The notes under the pieces were generated by a model, which was given only the letters and a program-made list of their open reading frames with translations, searched no databases and had not been told where the DNA came from. Both the position numbers and the translations under genes were made by a program. Shown piece after piece: positions 1 to 11,492 of a stretch of DNA of 64,000 bases (within the stretch, counting starts at the first letter, position 1; every line of letters begins with the position of its first letter). Source of the DNA: Streptococcus alactolyticus (lineage in GTDB: Bacteria > Bacillota > Bacilli > Lactobacillales > Streptococcaceae); NCBI RefSeq assembly GCF_012277075.1, contig NZ_JAAXMT010000005.1, positions 536,008-600,007 on the forward strand. Reading direction: 5' to 3'.

Positions 1-898
1 AAACCATCCCAATCAAAGGCACGTCTTCACGTACAGGCAAGCCAAGGCGCTCTTGAAGCGCTTTTTTATCCTGCATTTTTCCAGTCAAATCCGACGCAGA
101 AAAAGCATAAGGAATCAATTGGTCTGTTTCAGGATTGTAGAGGTCAGTGTCAATACCGTTGGTGATACCTGTTAGTTTACCACTTTCCATGCGTAGAATT
201 TGGTCCAAGCCCTTGCCAAATTCTGGAGTTTTAATTTCTTGGACATAAGATGGCGAAACGGTTGTGACGCAGTCAGCATATAAAATCCCACTCTTCATCC
301 AGTTAAGGCACTCATTCCAGCGTAAAGTCCCGTCAGCATAACGTTCAAAGCCAACTCCAAACAAATCCCAAAGCATTCCTGGGTCGTATTGCCCTTGAAA
401 CTCTAAGTTATGAATGGTCAAGACCGTACGAATGCCTTGATAAGCTTGAATCCAGTGGTATTTTTCCTTCAACAAGAAAGGAATCATAGCTGTGTGATAA
501 TCATGTACATGGACAAGGTCAGGGATAAAAGCCACTTTTTCCATCAATTCAATCGCAGCTAATTGGAAGAAAGCAAAGCGCTCCCCGTCATCCCCATCGC
601 CATAGATATGACCACGGAAAAAATAGTATTGATTATCTAAAAAGTAAAACGTGACTTGATCTTTTACCAAACGCTTAACGCCCACGTATTGATGACGCCA
701 ACCCACATTGGTGTAGTAATACAGGACGTCTTCGACTTGATCGCCAAATTTAACATCAATCATATCATAATATGGCAGAACCACAGCAACCTCATGACCT
801 TTTTTGACAAGGGATTTAGGCAATGCCCCAATGACATCGCCTAATCCGCCTGCCTTGGCAAAGGGTGCCCCTTCTGCCGCAACAAACAATAGTTTCAT
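1..898 (-). CDS. glgA: Glycogen synthase GlgA (N-terminal part, cut by window edge)
   Basis: GlgA transfers glucose from ADP-glucose to the growing alpha-1,4-glucan in the cytoplasm. Reverse translation starts [20 protein letters not shown], which contains the ADP-glucose-binding KxGGLGD motif typical of bacterial starch and glycogen synthases. Further in are [21 protein letters not shown] and a [12 protein letters not shown] block, all in conserved GT5 positions. About 299 codons are present of roughly 475; the C-terminal Rossmann half lies outside the window. Its ATG (896-898) overlaps the glgD stop as ATGA, so it is the fourth gene of the glgB-C-D-A operon and probably translationally coupled. 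No frameshift is seen. Confidence 0.95.
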   Translation of the reverse strand, partial: MKLLFVAAEGAPFAKAGGLGDVIGALPKSLVKKGHEVAVVLPYYDMIDVKFGDQVEDVLYYYTNVGWRHQYVGVKRLVKDQVTFYFLDNQYYFFRGHIYGDGDDGERFAFFQLAAIELMEKVAFIPDLVHVHDYHTAMIPFLLKEKYHWIQAYQGIRTVLTIHNLEFQGQYDPGMLWDLFGVGFERYADGTLRWNECLNWMKSGILYADCVTTVSPSYVQEIKTPEFGKGLDQILRMESGKLTGITNGIDTDLYNPETDQLIPYAFSASDLTGKMQDKKALQERLGLPVREDVPLIGMV

Positions 899-2028
899 TC
901 TATAATATCCTCAGTGATTTCTAAACCTTTTTTAATAACAAGTGGGTTTTCCTTAGTGCCTCGAATGACAACGCCTGGGTGCACGATAACATTCTTATCG
1001 ACAATGGCATTTTCAACCACAGCACCTTCACCGACCGTTACTTTTGGAAAGAGAATGCTACCTGTGACTTGCGAATCTTTAGAAAGGTAGCAATTACGCG
1101 ACACAATAGAATGCTCAACACGTCCCTTCACAATGCTACCAGACGCAAATTGGGCGTTGGTTACCTGTGATTCGTTTGAGAAATAGCTCGCCTCTTCATT
1201 TCTCACGCGCGTATAAACCTTGTGGTTGGTATAAAGCAATGAATAGAATTTTTGAGCATTGAGCATATCCATGTTGGCATCGTAGTAAGATTTAACAGAG
1301 AAGATATTTGAGAGATAGCCCGTGTATTCAAAGGCTAGAGCATTGCTAGTGAGCAACAACTCACGCAAGAAGTAACGTAGACGACGTGGCTCTTCTCGCT
1401 TCATTTCTTCTTCCAAGCGGTTAATCAACCACGGTGTCTTAGCCACATAAATATCAGCAGACATTTTTTGCAATTCCAAATTGTCATCAATAGTCGTGCG
1501 TCTAATCACATGGTCGGTTTCATCAATGTCAAGGATTTCATTGGCATCAGAGATGGCTTCCTTAGGCATTTTTTTGTAAACAACGGTAATATTGCCGTCG
1601 CTGACTTCGTGCAGGTGAATGACTTGTGCCAAATCAATGTTACATAAGATGTCACAATTCATGTAAACCGTTTGCTCACTGCCTGAGCGTTTTAAGTAAG
1701 TCAAAATCTGTTCGTAGTAATCACGATTGGCCAACTCGCTGCTGTGTTGTTCTTCGTAAAAGCCAAGAAAATAATGGCTCAATAGCGTATTTAGCCCCCA
1801 CTCACGACCGCTACGCACATGGTCGAAAACCGAGTGAATATTGTGTCCTCTAAAGATAGCATAAATGTTATGAATACCTGCATTGGCTAGGTTTGATAAT
1901 TGAAAATCAATCAGACGGTACTTGTCATCAAATGGCAGATTTGCCAAAGGACGTTTTTCAGTCAAGGTTGACATATCATGGTAGACCACCGCATTTCCCA
2001 AAACTGCAGTATATTTATCACGCTTCAC
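895..2028 (-). CDS. glgD: Glucose-1-phosphate adenylyltransferase, GlgD subunit
   Basis: 377 residues. GlgD is the second, usually catalytically weak, subunit of Firmicute ADP-glucose pyrophosphorylase and modulates GlgC. The N-terminal nucleotidyltransferase half keeps [20 protein letters not shown], but the canonical GGxGxRL signature is replaced by [11 protein letters not shown], as expected for GlgD. The C-terminal third is a left-handed beta-helix with hexapeptide-like repeats ([33 protein letters not shown]). The 5' end overlaps glgC by 11 nt and the stop overlaps the glgA start. Both overlaps point to one mRNA and coupled translation. Confidence 0.95.
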   Translation of the reverse strand: MKRDKYTAVLGNAVVYHDMSTLTEKRPLANLPFDDKYRLIDFQLSNLANAGIHNIYAIFRGHNIHSVFDHVRSGREWGLNTLLSHYFLGFYEEQHSSELANRDYYEQILTYLKRSGSEQTVYMNCDILCNIDLAQVIHLHEVSDGNITVVYKKMPKEAISDANEILDIDETDHVIRRTTIDDNLELQKMSADIYVAKTPWLINRLEEEMKREEPRRLRYFLRELLLTSNALAFEYTGYLSNIFSVKSYYDANMDMLNAQKFYSLLYTNHKVYTRVRNEEASYFSNESQVTNAQFASGSIVKGRVEHSIVSRNCYLSKDSQVTGSILFPKVTVGEGAVVENAIVDKNVIVHPGVVIRGTKENPLVIKKGLEITEDIIE

Positions 2029-3160
2029 TTTGACCTCCTACTACTTCACCGTAGCCCACAACTTGCACTTCATCATTTGTCCCATCAATTTCGACATCAT
2101 CACCGATAACGGCATTTTTCCCAATAATGGCACGCGTGATTTTGGCACCTTCTCCAATAATTGCTCCGCTCATGATAAAGGAATCCTTAATCTGAGCTCC
2201 CTTTTTCACCTGAACATTGGTTGATAGGATAGAATGCTCCACTTTCCCCGAAATAAAGCACCCATCGACAACGAGCGAATCTTTAACATCAGCTTCTTCT
2301 GTAATGAAATTAGGAGGAGCGATGAGGTTTTTAGAATAAATCTTCCATGAGCGGTCACGGCTGTGAAGCTCATTGTCTTCCCCGATGTATTCCATATTGG
2401 CTTCCCAAAGCGATTCAATCGTTCCAACGTCCTTCCAGTAGCCGTTGAAATTGTAAGTGTAAACGCGGTCCCCAGCTTCAAGGTAAGCTGGAATCACGTT
2501 CTTACCAAAGTCAGACATATCAACGTTATTTTTTTCAGCATTGATGAGGACTTCACGCAGGCGTTTCCAATCAAAAATGTAAATCCCCATTGAAGCCTTG
2601 GTTGATTTTGGATGTTCTGGTTTTTCCTCAAATTCAACAATTCTATCGTTGGTGTCTGTATTCATAATCCCAAAGCGGCTGGCTTCTTTCAACGGCACAT
2701 CAATAACAGCTACCGTCAAACTAGCCATATTATCTTTATGGGTTTGCAACATATCCGCATAATCCATCTTGTAAATATGGTCCCCTGACAAAATCAAAAC
2801 GTACTCAGGGTCAATGCTATCAATATAATCCATATTTTGATAAATGGCATGGCTGGTTCCTTCAAACCAACGATTCCCTTCCGTAGCAGAATAAGGTTGT
2901 AAAATGGTCGCACCAGAATTGATGCCATCTAGCCCCCAGTTTGAACCATTTCCCACGTGGCTATTTAAGGCTAATGGTTGGTATTGTGTGATAATACCAA
3001 CATTTGAAATGCCTGAGTTAGCACAGTTTGAAAGTGCAAAGTCAATAATACGATAACGCCCACCAAACTGAACCGCTGGTTTGGCGATGTTCTGTGTTAA
3101 TTTTCCAAGACGTGTCCCCTGTCCTCCTGCGAGGATGAGTGCTAACATTTCATTTCTCAT
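2018..3160 (-). CDS. glgC: Glucose-1-phosphate adenylyltransferase, catalytic subunit GlgC
   Basis: 380 residues. It makes ADP-glucose and PPi from ATP and glucose-1-phosphate, the committed step of glycogen synthesis. The N-terminus [18 protein letters not shown] holds the GGxGTRL pyrophosphorylase loop; later come the sugar-phosphate region [20 protein letters not shown] and a C-terminal beta-helix with hexapeptide repeats. Length is normal for the family. The annotated ATG lies one base after the glgB stop; a second ATG four codons in (MRNEM) is also possible. GlgC and GlgD together are expected to form the active heterotetramer. Confidence 0.96.
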   Translation of the reverse strand: MRNEMLALILAGGQGTRLGKLTQNIAKPAVQFGGRYRIIDFALSNCANSGISNVGIITQYQPLALNSHVGNGSNWGLDGINSGATILQPYSATEGNRWFEGTSHAIYQNMDYIDSIDPEYVLILSGDHIYKMDYADMLQTHKDNMASLTVAVIDVPLKEASRFGIMNTDTNDRIVEFEEKPEHPKSTKASMGIYIFDWKRLREVLINAEKNNVDMSDFGKNVIPAYLEAGDRVYTYNFNGYWKDVGTIESLWEANMEYIGEDNELHSRDRSWKIYSKNLIAPPNFITEEADVKDSLVVDGCFISGKVEHSILSTNVQVKKGAQIKDSFIMSGAIIGEGAKITRAIIGKNAVIGDDVEIDGTNDEVQVVGYGEVVGGQSEA

Positions 3161-3161
3161 T

Positions 3162-5066
3162 TTATATTCCTTTCTTAGGAATAGTTTTTATGATACGCCG
3201 TTTTAATTTCCAAATGCTTGCTCCCAAGGCTGGCAAGGTGAAACTCAAGGTATTTTCATAATGTTTCCAAAGCCCGTCTTGAGTGCGTGTTTGTGGATTG
3301 TTTTCTTGCCAAACCCCGCCAAATTCAGCGAGTTCGGTATTCCAGACTTCCTCATAAACGCCCGCTACTGGCACCCCAATCGTGAAGTTTTTCCGCTCGA
3401 CTGGCACCATATTGAAAATACAGACCAGCATATCCCCTTCTTCATTTTTGCGGATAAAGGACAAGACCGTCTCATCTTTATTGTCCGCATCAATGATTTC
3501 AATGCCATCATAGCTGTCATCAATCTTCCAAAGCATATTGTTATCCTTGTAAAATTGATTTAAACGACTGGTGAAACCAAGCATTTTACGGTTGAGGTCG
3601 TCTTCTAAATTTCCCCACTCCAATTGGTCATTGTATCTCCACTCCAAAAACTGACCAAATTCGCTTCCCATAAACAAGAGTTTCTTACCTGGGTGGCAAA
3701 TCTGATAGGTATAGAGGTTTCTCAATCCTGCAAATTGATTGTAGCGATCTCCCCACATTTTGTGCATCATACTTTTTTTACCATGCACGACTTCATCATG
3801 CGACAAAGCTAGGAGGAAATTCTCCGAGAAAACATACATGAAACTAAAAGTCACTAGATTAAAATCGTATTTCCGATAAACAGGATCTTCTTCATAGAAT
3901 TTTAAGATGTCGTTCATCCATCCCATGTTCCACTTGTAGTCAAACCCTAGCGAATCCCATTCCACAGGGCCAGTGACTTTTGTCCCGCTGGTACTTTCTT
4001 CGGCAATCATCATCACGTCAGGATAAGCTTCTTTAATGACGGTATTCAATTTTTGCAGAAAATGATAGCCCTCGTAATTGCGGTTGCCGCCATCTTTATT
4101 TGGTGTCCAAGGACCAATATCGTAGTCACGGTGAATCATATTGCTGACGGCATCAACTCGGATCCCATCCAAGTGGTAATAATCAATCCAAAACTTGGCA
4201 CTCGAAATCAAAAAGGACTGAACTTGATTTTTGCCAAGATCGAAATTTAAAGCTCCCCAGCCACGATTATGTGCTTGATCGTAATCCTGATATTCAAAGG
4301 TCGGCATGCCATCATAATACGCCAAAGCATCATCATTTATGGTAAAGTGACCAGGGACCCAATCGACAATAACACCGATATTATTGAGGTGACAAGCCTC
4401 TACGAAATTTTGAAAATCCACAGGTGTTCCGTAACTGCTCTCAAATGCAAAATAGCCCATCAGCTGATAGCCCCAGCTGGCATCAAAAGGGTGAGCCATC
4501 AAAGGCATCAATTCAACATGCGTATAGTTCATCTCCACCAAATAAGGCACCAATTCTTCCGTTAATTCCTTGAATTGGTAAGGGCGACCATCGGCGTGTT
4601 TCTTCCAAGACCCAGCATGCACTTCATAAATATTGACTGGGCGTTTTTGAAAACCAAACCGTTTTCGTCGCCCCAACCAAAGTGAATCTTTCCATTTCTT
4701 CTCTGGAAAATCCGTGATGACTGCAGCGGTACCTGGTCTTTGTTCAAAGTAAAACGCAAATGGGTCAATCTTTTCAACCTCATGTCCTGTTGAGCGTTTC
4801 ACCAAGTACTTATACAATTGATTTGGCTTAGGCTGGTCTGTAAATACCTCCCAAACCCCCGCTACATTTCGCTTCATTGCCAGTGGATTATCTCTCCATT
4901 GTGTAAAATCGCCGATAAGATGAACAGCCTGAGCATTTGGAGCCCATACTCTAAAAACATAGCCATCTTTGCCGTCTCGGTTTTCCTTATGAAAACCAAA
5001 ATAGTGCTGAGCATGGTAATTTTCACCCGTTTCAAAAGTTCTCAGTGCTTCACTTACGTCCATCAA
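3162..5066 (-). CDS. glgB: 1,4-alpha-glucan branching enzyme GlgB
   Basis: 634 residues, GH13 family. It cuts alpha-1,4 chains and rejoins them as alpha-1,6 branches in glycogen. A CBM48-type N-domain (about residues 25-115, [20 protein letters not shown]) precedes the (beta/alpha)8 barrel. Catalytic signatures visible are [10 protein letters not shown] (nucleophile Asp), MIAEESTS (acid Glu) and [13 protein letters not shown] beta-sandwich domain follows. It is the first gene of the glg operon. The next gene, glgC, starts one base after its stop. The SD GGGAGGATG stands just upstream of the start region. A promoter with a possible CcpA site and a leader hairpin precede it. Confidence 0.96.
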   Translation of the reverse strand: MMDVSEALRTFETGENYHAQHYFGFHKENRDGKDGYVFRVWAPNAQAVHLIGDFTQWRDNPLAMKRNVAGVWEVFTDQPKPNQLYKYLVKRSTGHEVEKIDPFAFYFEQRPGTAAVITDFPEKKWKDSLWLGRRKRFGFQKRPVNIYEVHAGSWKKHADGRPYQFKELTEELVPYLVEMNYTHVELMPLMAHPFDASWGYQLMGYFAFESSYGTPVDFQNFVEACHLNNIGVIVDWVPGHFTINDDALAYYDGMPTFEYQDYDQAHNRGWGALNFDLGKNQVQSFLISSAKFWIDYYHLDGIRVDAVSNMIHRDYDIGPWTPNKDGGNRNYEGYHFLQKLNTVIKEAYPDVMMIAEESTSGTKVTGPVEWDSLGFDYKWNMGWMNDILKFYEEDPVYRKYDFNLVTFSFMYVFSENFLLALSHDEVVHGKKSMMHKMWGDRYNQFAGLRNLYTYQICHPGKKLLFMGSEFGQFLEWRYNDQLEWGNLEDDLNRKMLGFTSRLNQFYKDNNMLWKIDDSYDGIEIIDADNKDETVLSFIRKNEEGDMLVCIFNMVPVERKNFTIGVPVAGVYEEVWNTELAEFGGVWQENNPQTRTQDGLWKHYENTLSFTLPALGASIWKLKRRIIKTIPKKGI

Positions 5067-5101
5067 ACATCCTCCCTCTTTTTATTAAACATAAAGCTAA
5101 A

Positions 5102-5127
5102 CAAAAAACAGCCTTGTTCTAAGGCTA
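5102..5127 (-). terminator. Terminator-like hairpin in the glgB leader
   Basis: Read leftwards, AGCCTT / AAGGCT form a 6-bp stem with a 5-nt loop, followed by GTTTTTTG. It lies between the predicted glg promoter and glgB, about 40 nt before the start codon, so it would stop glg transcripts unless bypassed. It could be an attenuator; no partner antiterminator was identified. Confidence 0.5.
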
Positions 5128-5182
5128 TTTCCAATTTTAAAGATCCCATACAGGCAAATTTCTAGCTCTGTCGCTAATATTT

Positions 5183-5235
5183 TGTAATCGCTTTATATTT
5201 AATAAAATTATAACATGATTTGAAAATACTGTCAT
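5183..5235 (-). promoter_or_regulatory. glg operon promoter with possible cre site
   Basis: On the minus strand ATGACA, a 17-nt spacer and TATAAT (5207-5212, extended by an upstream TGT) make a good sigma-A promoter. The stretch TGTAATCGCTTTAT (5183-5196, plus strand) matches the CcpA cre consensus at 12 of 14 positions and falls just downstream of the expected start site, a roadblock position. The promoter is well supported; the cre assignment is an inference. Confidence 0.55.
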
Positions 5236-5330
5236 GAAAATTTCAAGATTTTTCTTATATTTTTTAAAAATGATAAAACTGTTACACATTCTTTACAAAA
5301 AAGAGGACTAAAAAACCCTAAATAAAAACA

Positions 5331-5366
5331 AAAAAGCCTAAAAGATCCTTCGACCATTTTAGACTG
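5331..5366 (-). terminator. Rho-independent terminator after the lipid kinase
   Basis: On the minus strand a CTAAAA / TTTTAG stem (5338-5363) is followed by TTTTTTGTTTTT. It ends the ligA-lipid kinase transcript. The wider 5067-5393 gap otherwise holds the glg promoter and leader; no further gene was seen in it. Confidence 0.75.
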
Positions 5367-5393
5367 TTAAATTATATTCTATCAAAAAATATT

Positions 5394-6410
5394 TTAATGA
5401 TTATCTAATCCATCAACTTCTTTTGAGAATTTTTGAGCCATTTCTTCTAATTCGCGATCCTCTTGGTTCCACACCAAAGCATCGTCTGAAATTTCATCGG
5501 TATTGGCAAAGAATGTGATGTGATTTTTCAAGTTACGGAGTTTGATTGGGGCATCGCCACCGTATTCGCCATCCAAGTTAATCATCATTCTGCTATCAGA
5601 CAAAGGCTCAATTTTAAGAAAATCCGTCTTGATGTATTCAATGCGTTTATCTCCAATGTGCTTACCACCATCAAGCACCAAGCGAATCAAGTGCAGGATT
5701 TCAATGAGGTTAGCCGTTTTCACTAAAATCAAGGTAAACTTGCCATCGTCTAATTTGGCATCTGGGGCAATTTGCTCAAAACCACCGACAGAGTTAGTAA
5801 TGGCCGCAAAAATCATGGAAACATCGCCCTCAAAGACGCCATTTTCATAAGTGATCCGAACAGGTACCGTCCGAATGCTAGGCAACAACTCCACCCCTTT
5901 GGCCAAGTAAGCCAAGTAGCCAAACATGGTCTTGAGCTGGCTAGGCACGCTGTAAGTTAATTCTGTAAAAGAACCCGCCGCTGCGATGTTGATGAAATAA
6001 ACATCTTCACGCGCTTGCCCAATGTCCATGGCAATGGTTTGATTTTTCCCGATAATCTTAGCCGCTTCGATAGGATTGCCACGAGGAATTTTTAGGGCAC
6101 GTGCAAAATCATTGGTTGTTCCTGTTGGGATGATAGCCATTTTTGGACGGTGTTCCAGCGGTGCAATCCCATTAACCACTTCGTTAATGGTGCCATCACC
6201 ACCAGCTGCAATGACCAAGTCAAAATGGTCTTGAGCCACTCGTTTCGCTTCATCTCGGGCTGAATTAGGTTCTGGGGTCGTCTGAAACGCAGAGGCCTCA
6301 TAGCCATACCCTTCCAATATATTCAATACTTCTCCGACATTTTTTTTCATGATTTCTTGTCCAGAAGTGGGATTATAGATTAAACGTGCACGTTTTTTTG
6401 TCTTTTCCAT
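5394..6410 (-). CDS. dgkB: Diacylglycerol/lipid kinase, DgkB (YegS/DAGK catalytic) family
   Basis: 338 residues from the preferred start. It phosphorylates diacylglycerol or a related lipid with ATP to recycle it into phospholipid synthesis, at the inner face of the membrane. The N-terminus RARLIYNPTSGQE and the LVIAAGGDGTINEVVNG block (GGDGT nucleotide loop) define the DAGK catalytic family; the C-terminal beta-sandwich ends with the INLDGEYGGDAP block. An ATG five codons further out (6425) exists, but GAGG with a 6-nt spacer supports 6408-6410. It follows ligA by 18 bases and is probably co-transcribed with it. DgkB in Bacillus is the closest characterised relative I recall. Confidence 0.9.
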   Translation of the reverse strand: MEKTKKRARLIYNPTSGQEIMKKNVGEVLNILEGYGYEASAFQTTPEPNSARDEAKRVAQDHFDLVIAAGGDGTINEVVNGIAPLEHRPKMAIIPTGTTNDFARALKIPRGNPIEAAKIIGKNQTIAMDIGQAREDVYFINIAAAGSFTELTYSVPSQLKTMFGYLAYLAKGVELLPSIRTVPVRITYENGVFEGDVSMIFAAITNSVGGFEQIAPDAKLDDGKFTLILVKTANLIEILHLIRLVLDGGKHIGDKRIEYIKTDFLKIEPLSDSRMMINLDGEYGGDAPIKLRNLKNHITFFANTDEISDDALVWNQEDRELEEMAQKFSKEVDGLDNH

Positions 6411-6428
6411 AAAATACCTCGACATCCA

Positions 6429-8402
<1,974 letters not shown>

Positions 8403-8454
8403 TATATTGTCAAAAAGTCTTACTAAAAGTTTAGGAATTCTTAACAAAAAGGAA

Positions 8455-8485
8455 ACGAAAAAAGCCTTCTTCAAAAGAAAGCTTT
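8455..8485 (-). terminator. Terminator of queT
   Basis: Minus strand: an 11-bp stem (AAAGCTTTCTT with AAGAAGGCTTT, one G-U pair, 3-nt loop) followed by TTTTTTCG. It lies directly after the queT stop and ends that single-gene unit before the ligA promoter. Confidence 0.85.
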
Positions 8486-8494
8486 GCCTTATGC

Positions 8495-9001
8495 TTAAGC
8501 ACTGAGATTGATGCGCTTGCTTAATCGGTCCATGATCAGAGAACCGATAAGCAAGGATGCCAATTCTCCCATAGCTGTGGTGAACCAAGTCAACCAGAAA
8601 GGTGCACCAAAGAAATGCAATTCTAATGCGACTGTGAACATAGACGCTGAAAAGAAAAACGAAAAATAAAAGAAAGCCTTATTAAACAAGCCATTAAATA
8701 GATATTGGTCCTTGTAGCGGTCAAAGAGCATAACACCCAAGCTTACAAAAACAAGCGTTGATAAACCTCCGACGACAACATCAATCAAACCAAAACTGTA
8801 AAAATTGGCAATCATACAACCCAGTGTCAAACCAATAATATACTTACGATTGTAAAAAGCCATAAAATTCAACATTTCTGATACACGAAATTGGTAGGCA
8901 CCGTAGGAAATGGCATTTAAAGGCGGTGTTATCGTTAAAACAACATACAAAGCAGCCACAAAAGCCACTTGAGCAAGGTCACGAATAGTCAATGATTTCA
9001 T
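8495..9001 (-). CDS. queT: Queuosine precursor (preQ1) ECF transporter S component QueT
   Basis: 168 residues from MKSLTIRDLAQVAFVAAL. It is the membrane substrate-binding subunit of an energy-coupling-factor transporter for the queuosine precursor preQ1; it has about five to six hydrophobic segments and works with the shared EcfAAT module encoded elsewhere. The open frame extends 29 codons further upstream, but that part is the preQ1-II riboswitch, whose 3' end contains the SD AAGGAG for the ATG at 8999-9001. The longer start is therefore wrong. The gene is monocistronic. It ties to queA at 61.4 kb, which acts on the same modification. Confidence 0.92.
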   Translation of the reverse strand: MKSLTIRDLAQVAFVAALYVVLTITPPLNAISYGAYQFRVSEMLNFMAFYNRKYIIGLTLGCMIANFYSFGLIDVVVGGLSTLVFVSLGVMLFDRYKDQYLFNGLFNKAFFYFSFFFSASMFTVALELHFFGAPFWLTWFTTAMGELASLLIGSLIMDRLSKRINLSA

Positions 9002-9005
9002 AACT

Positions 9006-9076
9006 TTCTCCTTTAACGTCAGAGTTTTACACTCCACGTCTTTAATATGCTTGACGAAAGGGAAATAAGCGTCAAG
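9006..9076 (-). ncRNA. preQ1-II riboswitch (COG4708 motif) of queT
   Basis: The minus strand reads CTTGACGCTTA, then CGTCAAGCATATTA, and ends AAAGGAGAA. This is the class II preQ1 aptamer layout as I recall it for streptococci: a CUUG..CAAG stem, the conserved GCAUAUUA stretch, a small internal hairpin, and an H-type pseudoknot that closes with the Shine-Dalgarno sequence. PreQ1 binding hides the SD and lowers QueT synthesis. The match is by eye against the known pneumococcal sequence. Confidence 0.92.
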
Positions 9077-9089
9077 GGTCGTTTGCACA

Positions 9090-9108
9090 ACGTTTTAAAG
9101 TATAGCAC
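9090..9108 (-). promoter_or_regulatory. queT promoter
   Basis: Minus strand TGC-TATACT is an extended -10 just upstream of the preQ1-II aptamer. No convincing -35 hexamer is seen at 17 bp. It is back-to-back with the gtrA promoter. Confidence 0.5.
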
Positions 9109-9122
9109 AAATACCAAAAATT

Positions 9123-9137
9123 TGATATAGTAGTTCT
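9123..9137 (+). promoter_or_regulatory. Extended -10 promoter predicting a leaderless gtrA mRNA
   Basis: TGA-TATAGT (hexamer 9126-9131) is followed by six bases and then the ATG at 9138. No Shine-Dalgarno sequence precedes this ATG. Transcription starting seven bases after the hexamer would begin on the A of ATG. Confidence 0.6.
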
Positions 9138-9563
9138 ATGAAAAAATTAATCTCTAACGAAGTTTTTAAATACTTGTTTTTCGGTGTCTTGACAACCCTT
9201 GTTTACATGGTAACTCGGGTAGCCTTTTTCTCACTCACCCAATCAGCGACCTTTTCAGCCGTTGTCGCTAACATTGTTGCCATTATTTTTGCCTTTGTGA
9301 CCAATGATTATTTTGTTTTTAACCAAGTTCGCACGGGCTGGTTCAGACGTTTGGTCAAATTTTTCATGGCTCGCTTGGCAACCCTTGTGTTGGACTTGGC
9401 TTTGGCTTACCTTCTCGTTACCAAATACCCACAAATTATCGGACAATTCGTCAACGATAACATCGCCATGGTCAACATGGTGGAAACCATCTTCTCGCAA
9501 GTGCTTATCATCGTCCTAAACTACGTGCTCAGTAAGTTACTTGTTTTCCGAGATAATCAATAA
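9138..9563 (+). CDS. GtrA family membrane protein
   Basis: 141 residues with four hydrophobic segments (about 10-30, 35-58, 73-95 and 110-135), the GtrA/DPMS-flippase layout. Family members are thought to move undecaprenyl-linked sugars across the membrane for cell-wall glycan or teichoic acid decoration. The start MKKLISNEVFKYLFFGVLTT and the FxTNDYFVFN motif after helix 2 are typical. It is divergent from queT and convergent with the yihY-like gene, with which it shares a terminator. It has no SD and appears leaderless. The exact glycan substrate cannot be read from the sequence. Confidence 0.88.
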   Translation: MKKLISNEVFKYLFFGVLTTLVYMVTRVAFFSLTQSATFSAVVANIVAIIFAFVTNDYFVFNQVRTGWFRRLVKFFMARLATLVLDLALAYLLVTKYPQIIGQFVNDNIAMVNMVETIFSQVLIIVLNYVLSKLLVFRDNQ

Positions 9564-9597
9564 AAGCTACCATTCTCTTAAAATGATAGCTTTTTTA
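9562..9597. terminator. Bidirectional terminator between gtrA and the yihY-like gene
   Basis: AAAAGCTACCATT pairs with AATGATAGCTTTT with one mismatch. T-runs stand on both sides, so it can serve both converging genes. It overlaps the stop codon of the yihY-like gene. Confidence 0.85.
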
Positions 9598-10539
9598 CTT
9601 GTCTTTTTTATCTGATGGGGTGTTCTTTTTTCGGCGGTTTAAAATGGATAAGATATCCCCACGTCTGCTTTCCATCTTGCCTTGACTCAGCTCTTGATAA
9701 GTGGCATTGAAAACAGCCCCCAAAATCAAAATGCGTGCCAAAAAGATGAACCACATCATCAAACCAAAAATCATAATCGACCCGAAAACTTTAAGGTCAA
9801 CCATGCGTTCAAAAGTCCTCAAAACATACTGACTAAATAAATTATTCAGGAAAACAAGAACAATAGAGGTCAGAGCGGTTCCTGGCAAAATGAAGCGGAA
9901 ACACCGAATTTTAACATTGGGCAAAATGAAATACAAAATCATAATGCCAAACACAATGGTCAGCACCGTGACGGGTTGTGCTAGGCTCAAAAGCATTTTT
10001 ACCAGTGTGTCATCTAAAGGATGATGACGGCTGATGAGTTGCAAAATAGCTTTTGAAAAGGATGAAAAAATCAGCACAAAGGTCAAGAGGAACAAAATGA
10101 GCAGACCAGCTAAAATGCCAATCAAACGCCCCACCACAAAATCCCTGTGTTGTGATACACCATAAGCCTTATTGATGGCTTTTTGCAGTGATGTTAGTGA
10201 TTTGGACATGGTCCAAAAGGCCGTCAAAGTCGCCACTCCCAAAATACCGCCAGATGGGTTTGAAAAAATATCCGTGGTAATGGCAGAAACCGTTGGATAG
10301 ATATTGGTTGGCAAATTTTTCTCCATAAACGACAATAAGACTGAGATGTCTAAATTGAGATAGGGAAAGATATTTGCAGCAATCACAATCAAGGGAAAAG
10401 CTGTCAACATGAGGTAGTAAGCAACTGCGACAGCCGATAAATCCATCTCTGCACTTTGATAATGTTTGACATAAACTTGTAATGGCTGCCACTGCAATTT
10501 AGACAACAAAGCATCTAATCGTTGTTGCTTACGCTCCAT
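9595..10539 (-). CDS. YihY/BrkB family inner membrane protein
   Basis: 314 residues. Six hydrophobic segments follow a short amphipathic N-terminus (residues about 35-60, 90-110, 140-160, 180-200, 215-235 and 245-270). The family signature is seen in AVAYYLMLTAFPLIVIAANI and TLTAFWTMSKSLTSLQKAINKAYG. The tail (about 280-314) is basic and cytoplasmic. Function is not settled; early reports of RNase BN activity belong to a different gene. The gene begins two bases after the map stop and is probably co-transcribed with map. Confidence 0.88.
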   Translation of the reverse strand: MERKQQRLDALLSKLQWQPLQVYVKHYQSAEMDLSAVAVAYYLMLTAFPLIVIAANIFPYLNLDISVLLSFMEKNLPTNIYPTVSAITTDIFSNPSGGILGVATLTAFWTMSKSLTSLQKAINKAYGVSQHRDFVVGRLIGILAGLLILFLLTFVLIFSSFSKAILQLISRHHPLDDTLVKMLLSLAQPVTVLTIVFGIMILYFILPNVKIRCFRFILPGTALTSIVLVFLNNLFSQYVLRTFERMVDLKVFGSIMIFGLMMWFIFLARILILGAVFNATYQELSQGKMESRRGDILSILNRRKKNTPSDKKDK

Positions 10540-10541
10540 GC

Positions 10542-11402
10542 TTAATACGTTCTTTCTTCTCCTTGGCTAGTTAGGATAACTGGACCATCTTTGGTAATCA
10601 CAAATTGGTGTTCGTATTGGCATGACAAGCCGCCATCTAGGGTTTTGTGAGCCCAGCCAGTTTTTATATCCGTATCAATTTCCCAAGTGCCTGTGTTAAT
10701 CATTGGTTCAATGGTCAAGACCATGCCTTCACGCAAGCGAAGCCCACGACCAGCCTTACCATAATGAGGCACCATTGGTTCTTCGTGCATAGTTGGACCA
10801 ACACCGTGACCAACTAAATCACGAACCACACCGTAACCACGGCTTTCAGCGTATTCTTGAATGGCTGCACCGATATCACCGATACGATTGCCGACAACCG
10901 CTTTTTCAATACCGATATAAAGGCATTCTCTGGTAACGTCCATCAAGTTTTTAACTTCTTCTGAAACATTTCCAACTGCATAAGCCCAGCAAGAATCCGC
11001 CAAACCACCTGAGTAAGATTGGGTATATTTTTTCACTTGAGCAACATTGTCAAAGTCCAATTTTGACACGTCCACAACAGATTTATCAAGCGGTTCACTC
11101 AAAACCATATCAACTTTAAGCAAATCGCCTTCTTTTAAAATGTAGTGACGTGGAAAAGCGTGAGCCACTTCATCATTTAAACCACAACAAGTGGCATAGG
11201 GGTAGTCCATTACAGAACCATCCACCCCAATTTGAAGGGGCAATACGTTGGCTTCTTTACAGCGACGACGCACATATTCTTCCACTTCCCACATATCCAA
11301 GCCTGGTTTGATTAAGTCACGTAAACCAATGTGAACTGAAGCTAGAAAATTACCTGCACGGTCCATAGCTTCAATTTCACGAGTTGATTTTAATGTAATC
11401 AT
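10542..11402 (-). CDS. map: Methionine aminopeptidase, type I
   Basis: 286 residues, slightly longer than the E. coli enzyme. It removes the initiator methionine from nascent proteins. Metal ligands fit the pattern: DGSVMDYPYATCCGLNDEVAHAF near the first ligand region, KVDMVLSEP with an Asp, VGHGVGPTMHEEPMVPH with the two His, and LTIEPMINTG and CQYEHQFVI with the Glu ligands. An insertion around residues 105-135 is common in streptococcal homologues. SD AAGGGAG lies about 10 nt before the ATG. It is followed immediately by the yihY-like gene. Confidence 0.95.
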   Translation of the reverse strand: MITLKSTREIEAMDRAGNFLASVHIGLRDLIKPGLDMWEVEEYVRRRCKEANVLPLQIGVDGSVMDYPYATCCGLNDEVAHAFPRHYILKEGDLLKVDMVLSEPLDKSVVDVSKLDFDNVAQVKKYTQSYSGGLADSCWAYAVGNVSEEVKNLMDVTRECLYIGIEKAVVGNRIGDIGAAIQEYAESRGYGVVRDLVGHGVGPTMHEEPMVPHYGKAGRGLRLREGMVLTIEPMINTGTWEIDTDIKTGWAHKTLDGGLSCQYEHQFVITKDGPVILTSQGEERTY

Positions 11403-11446
11403 ATCGTTTGTACTCCCTTTTCATCGTTCAAAATTAATCAGTATTC

Positions 11447-11475
11447 ATTATACACCGAACTGGTGTAAAGGTCAA
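11447..11475 (-). promoter_or_regulatory. map promoter
   Basis: Minus strand TTGACC (11470-11475), a 17-nt spacer and TATAAT (11447-11452), about 45 nt before the map start. A near-consensus sigma-A promoter. Confidence 0.75.
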
Positions 11476-11492
11476 AAATAGCCCGTAAGCTC

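Noticed and set aside
656..844. 62-codon plus-strand frame
   Set aside because: It is antisense to glgA, which shows full family motifs on the other strand.
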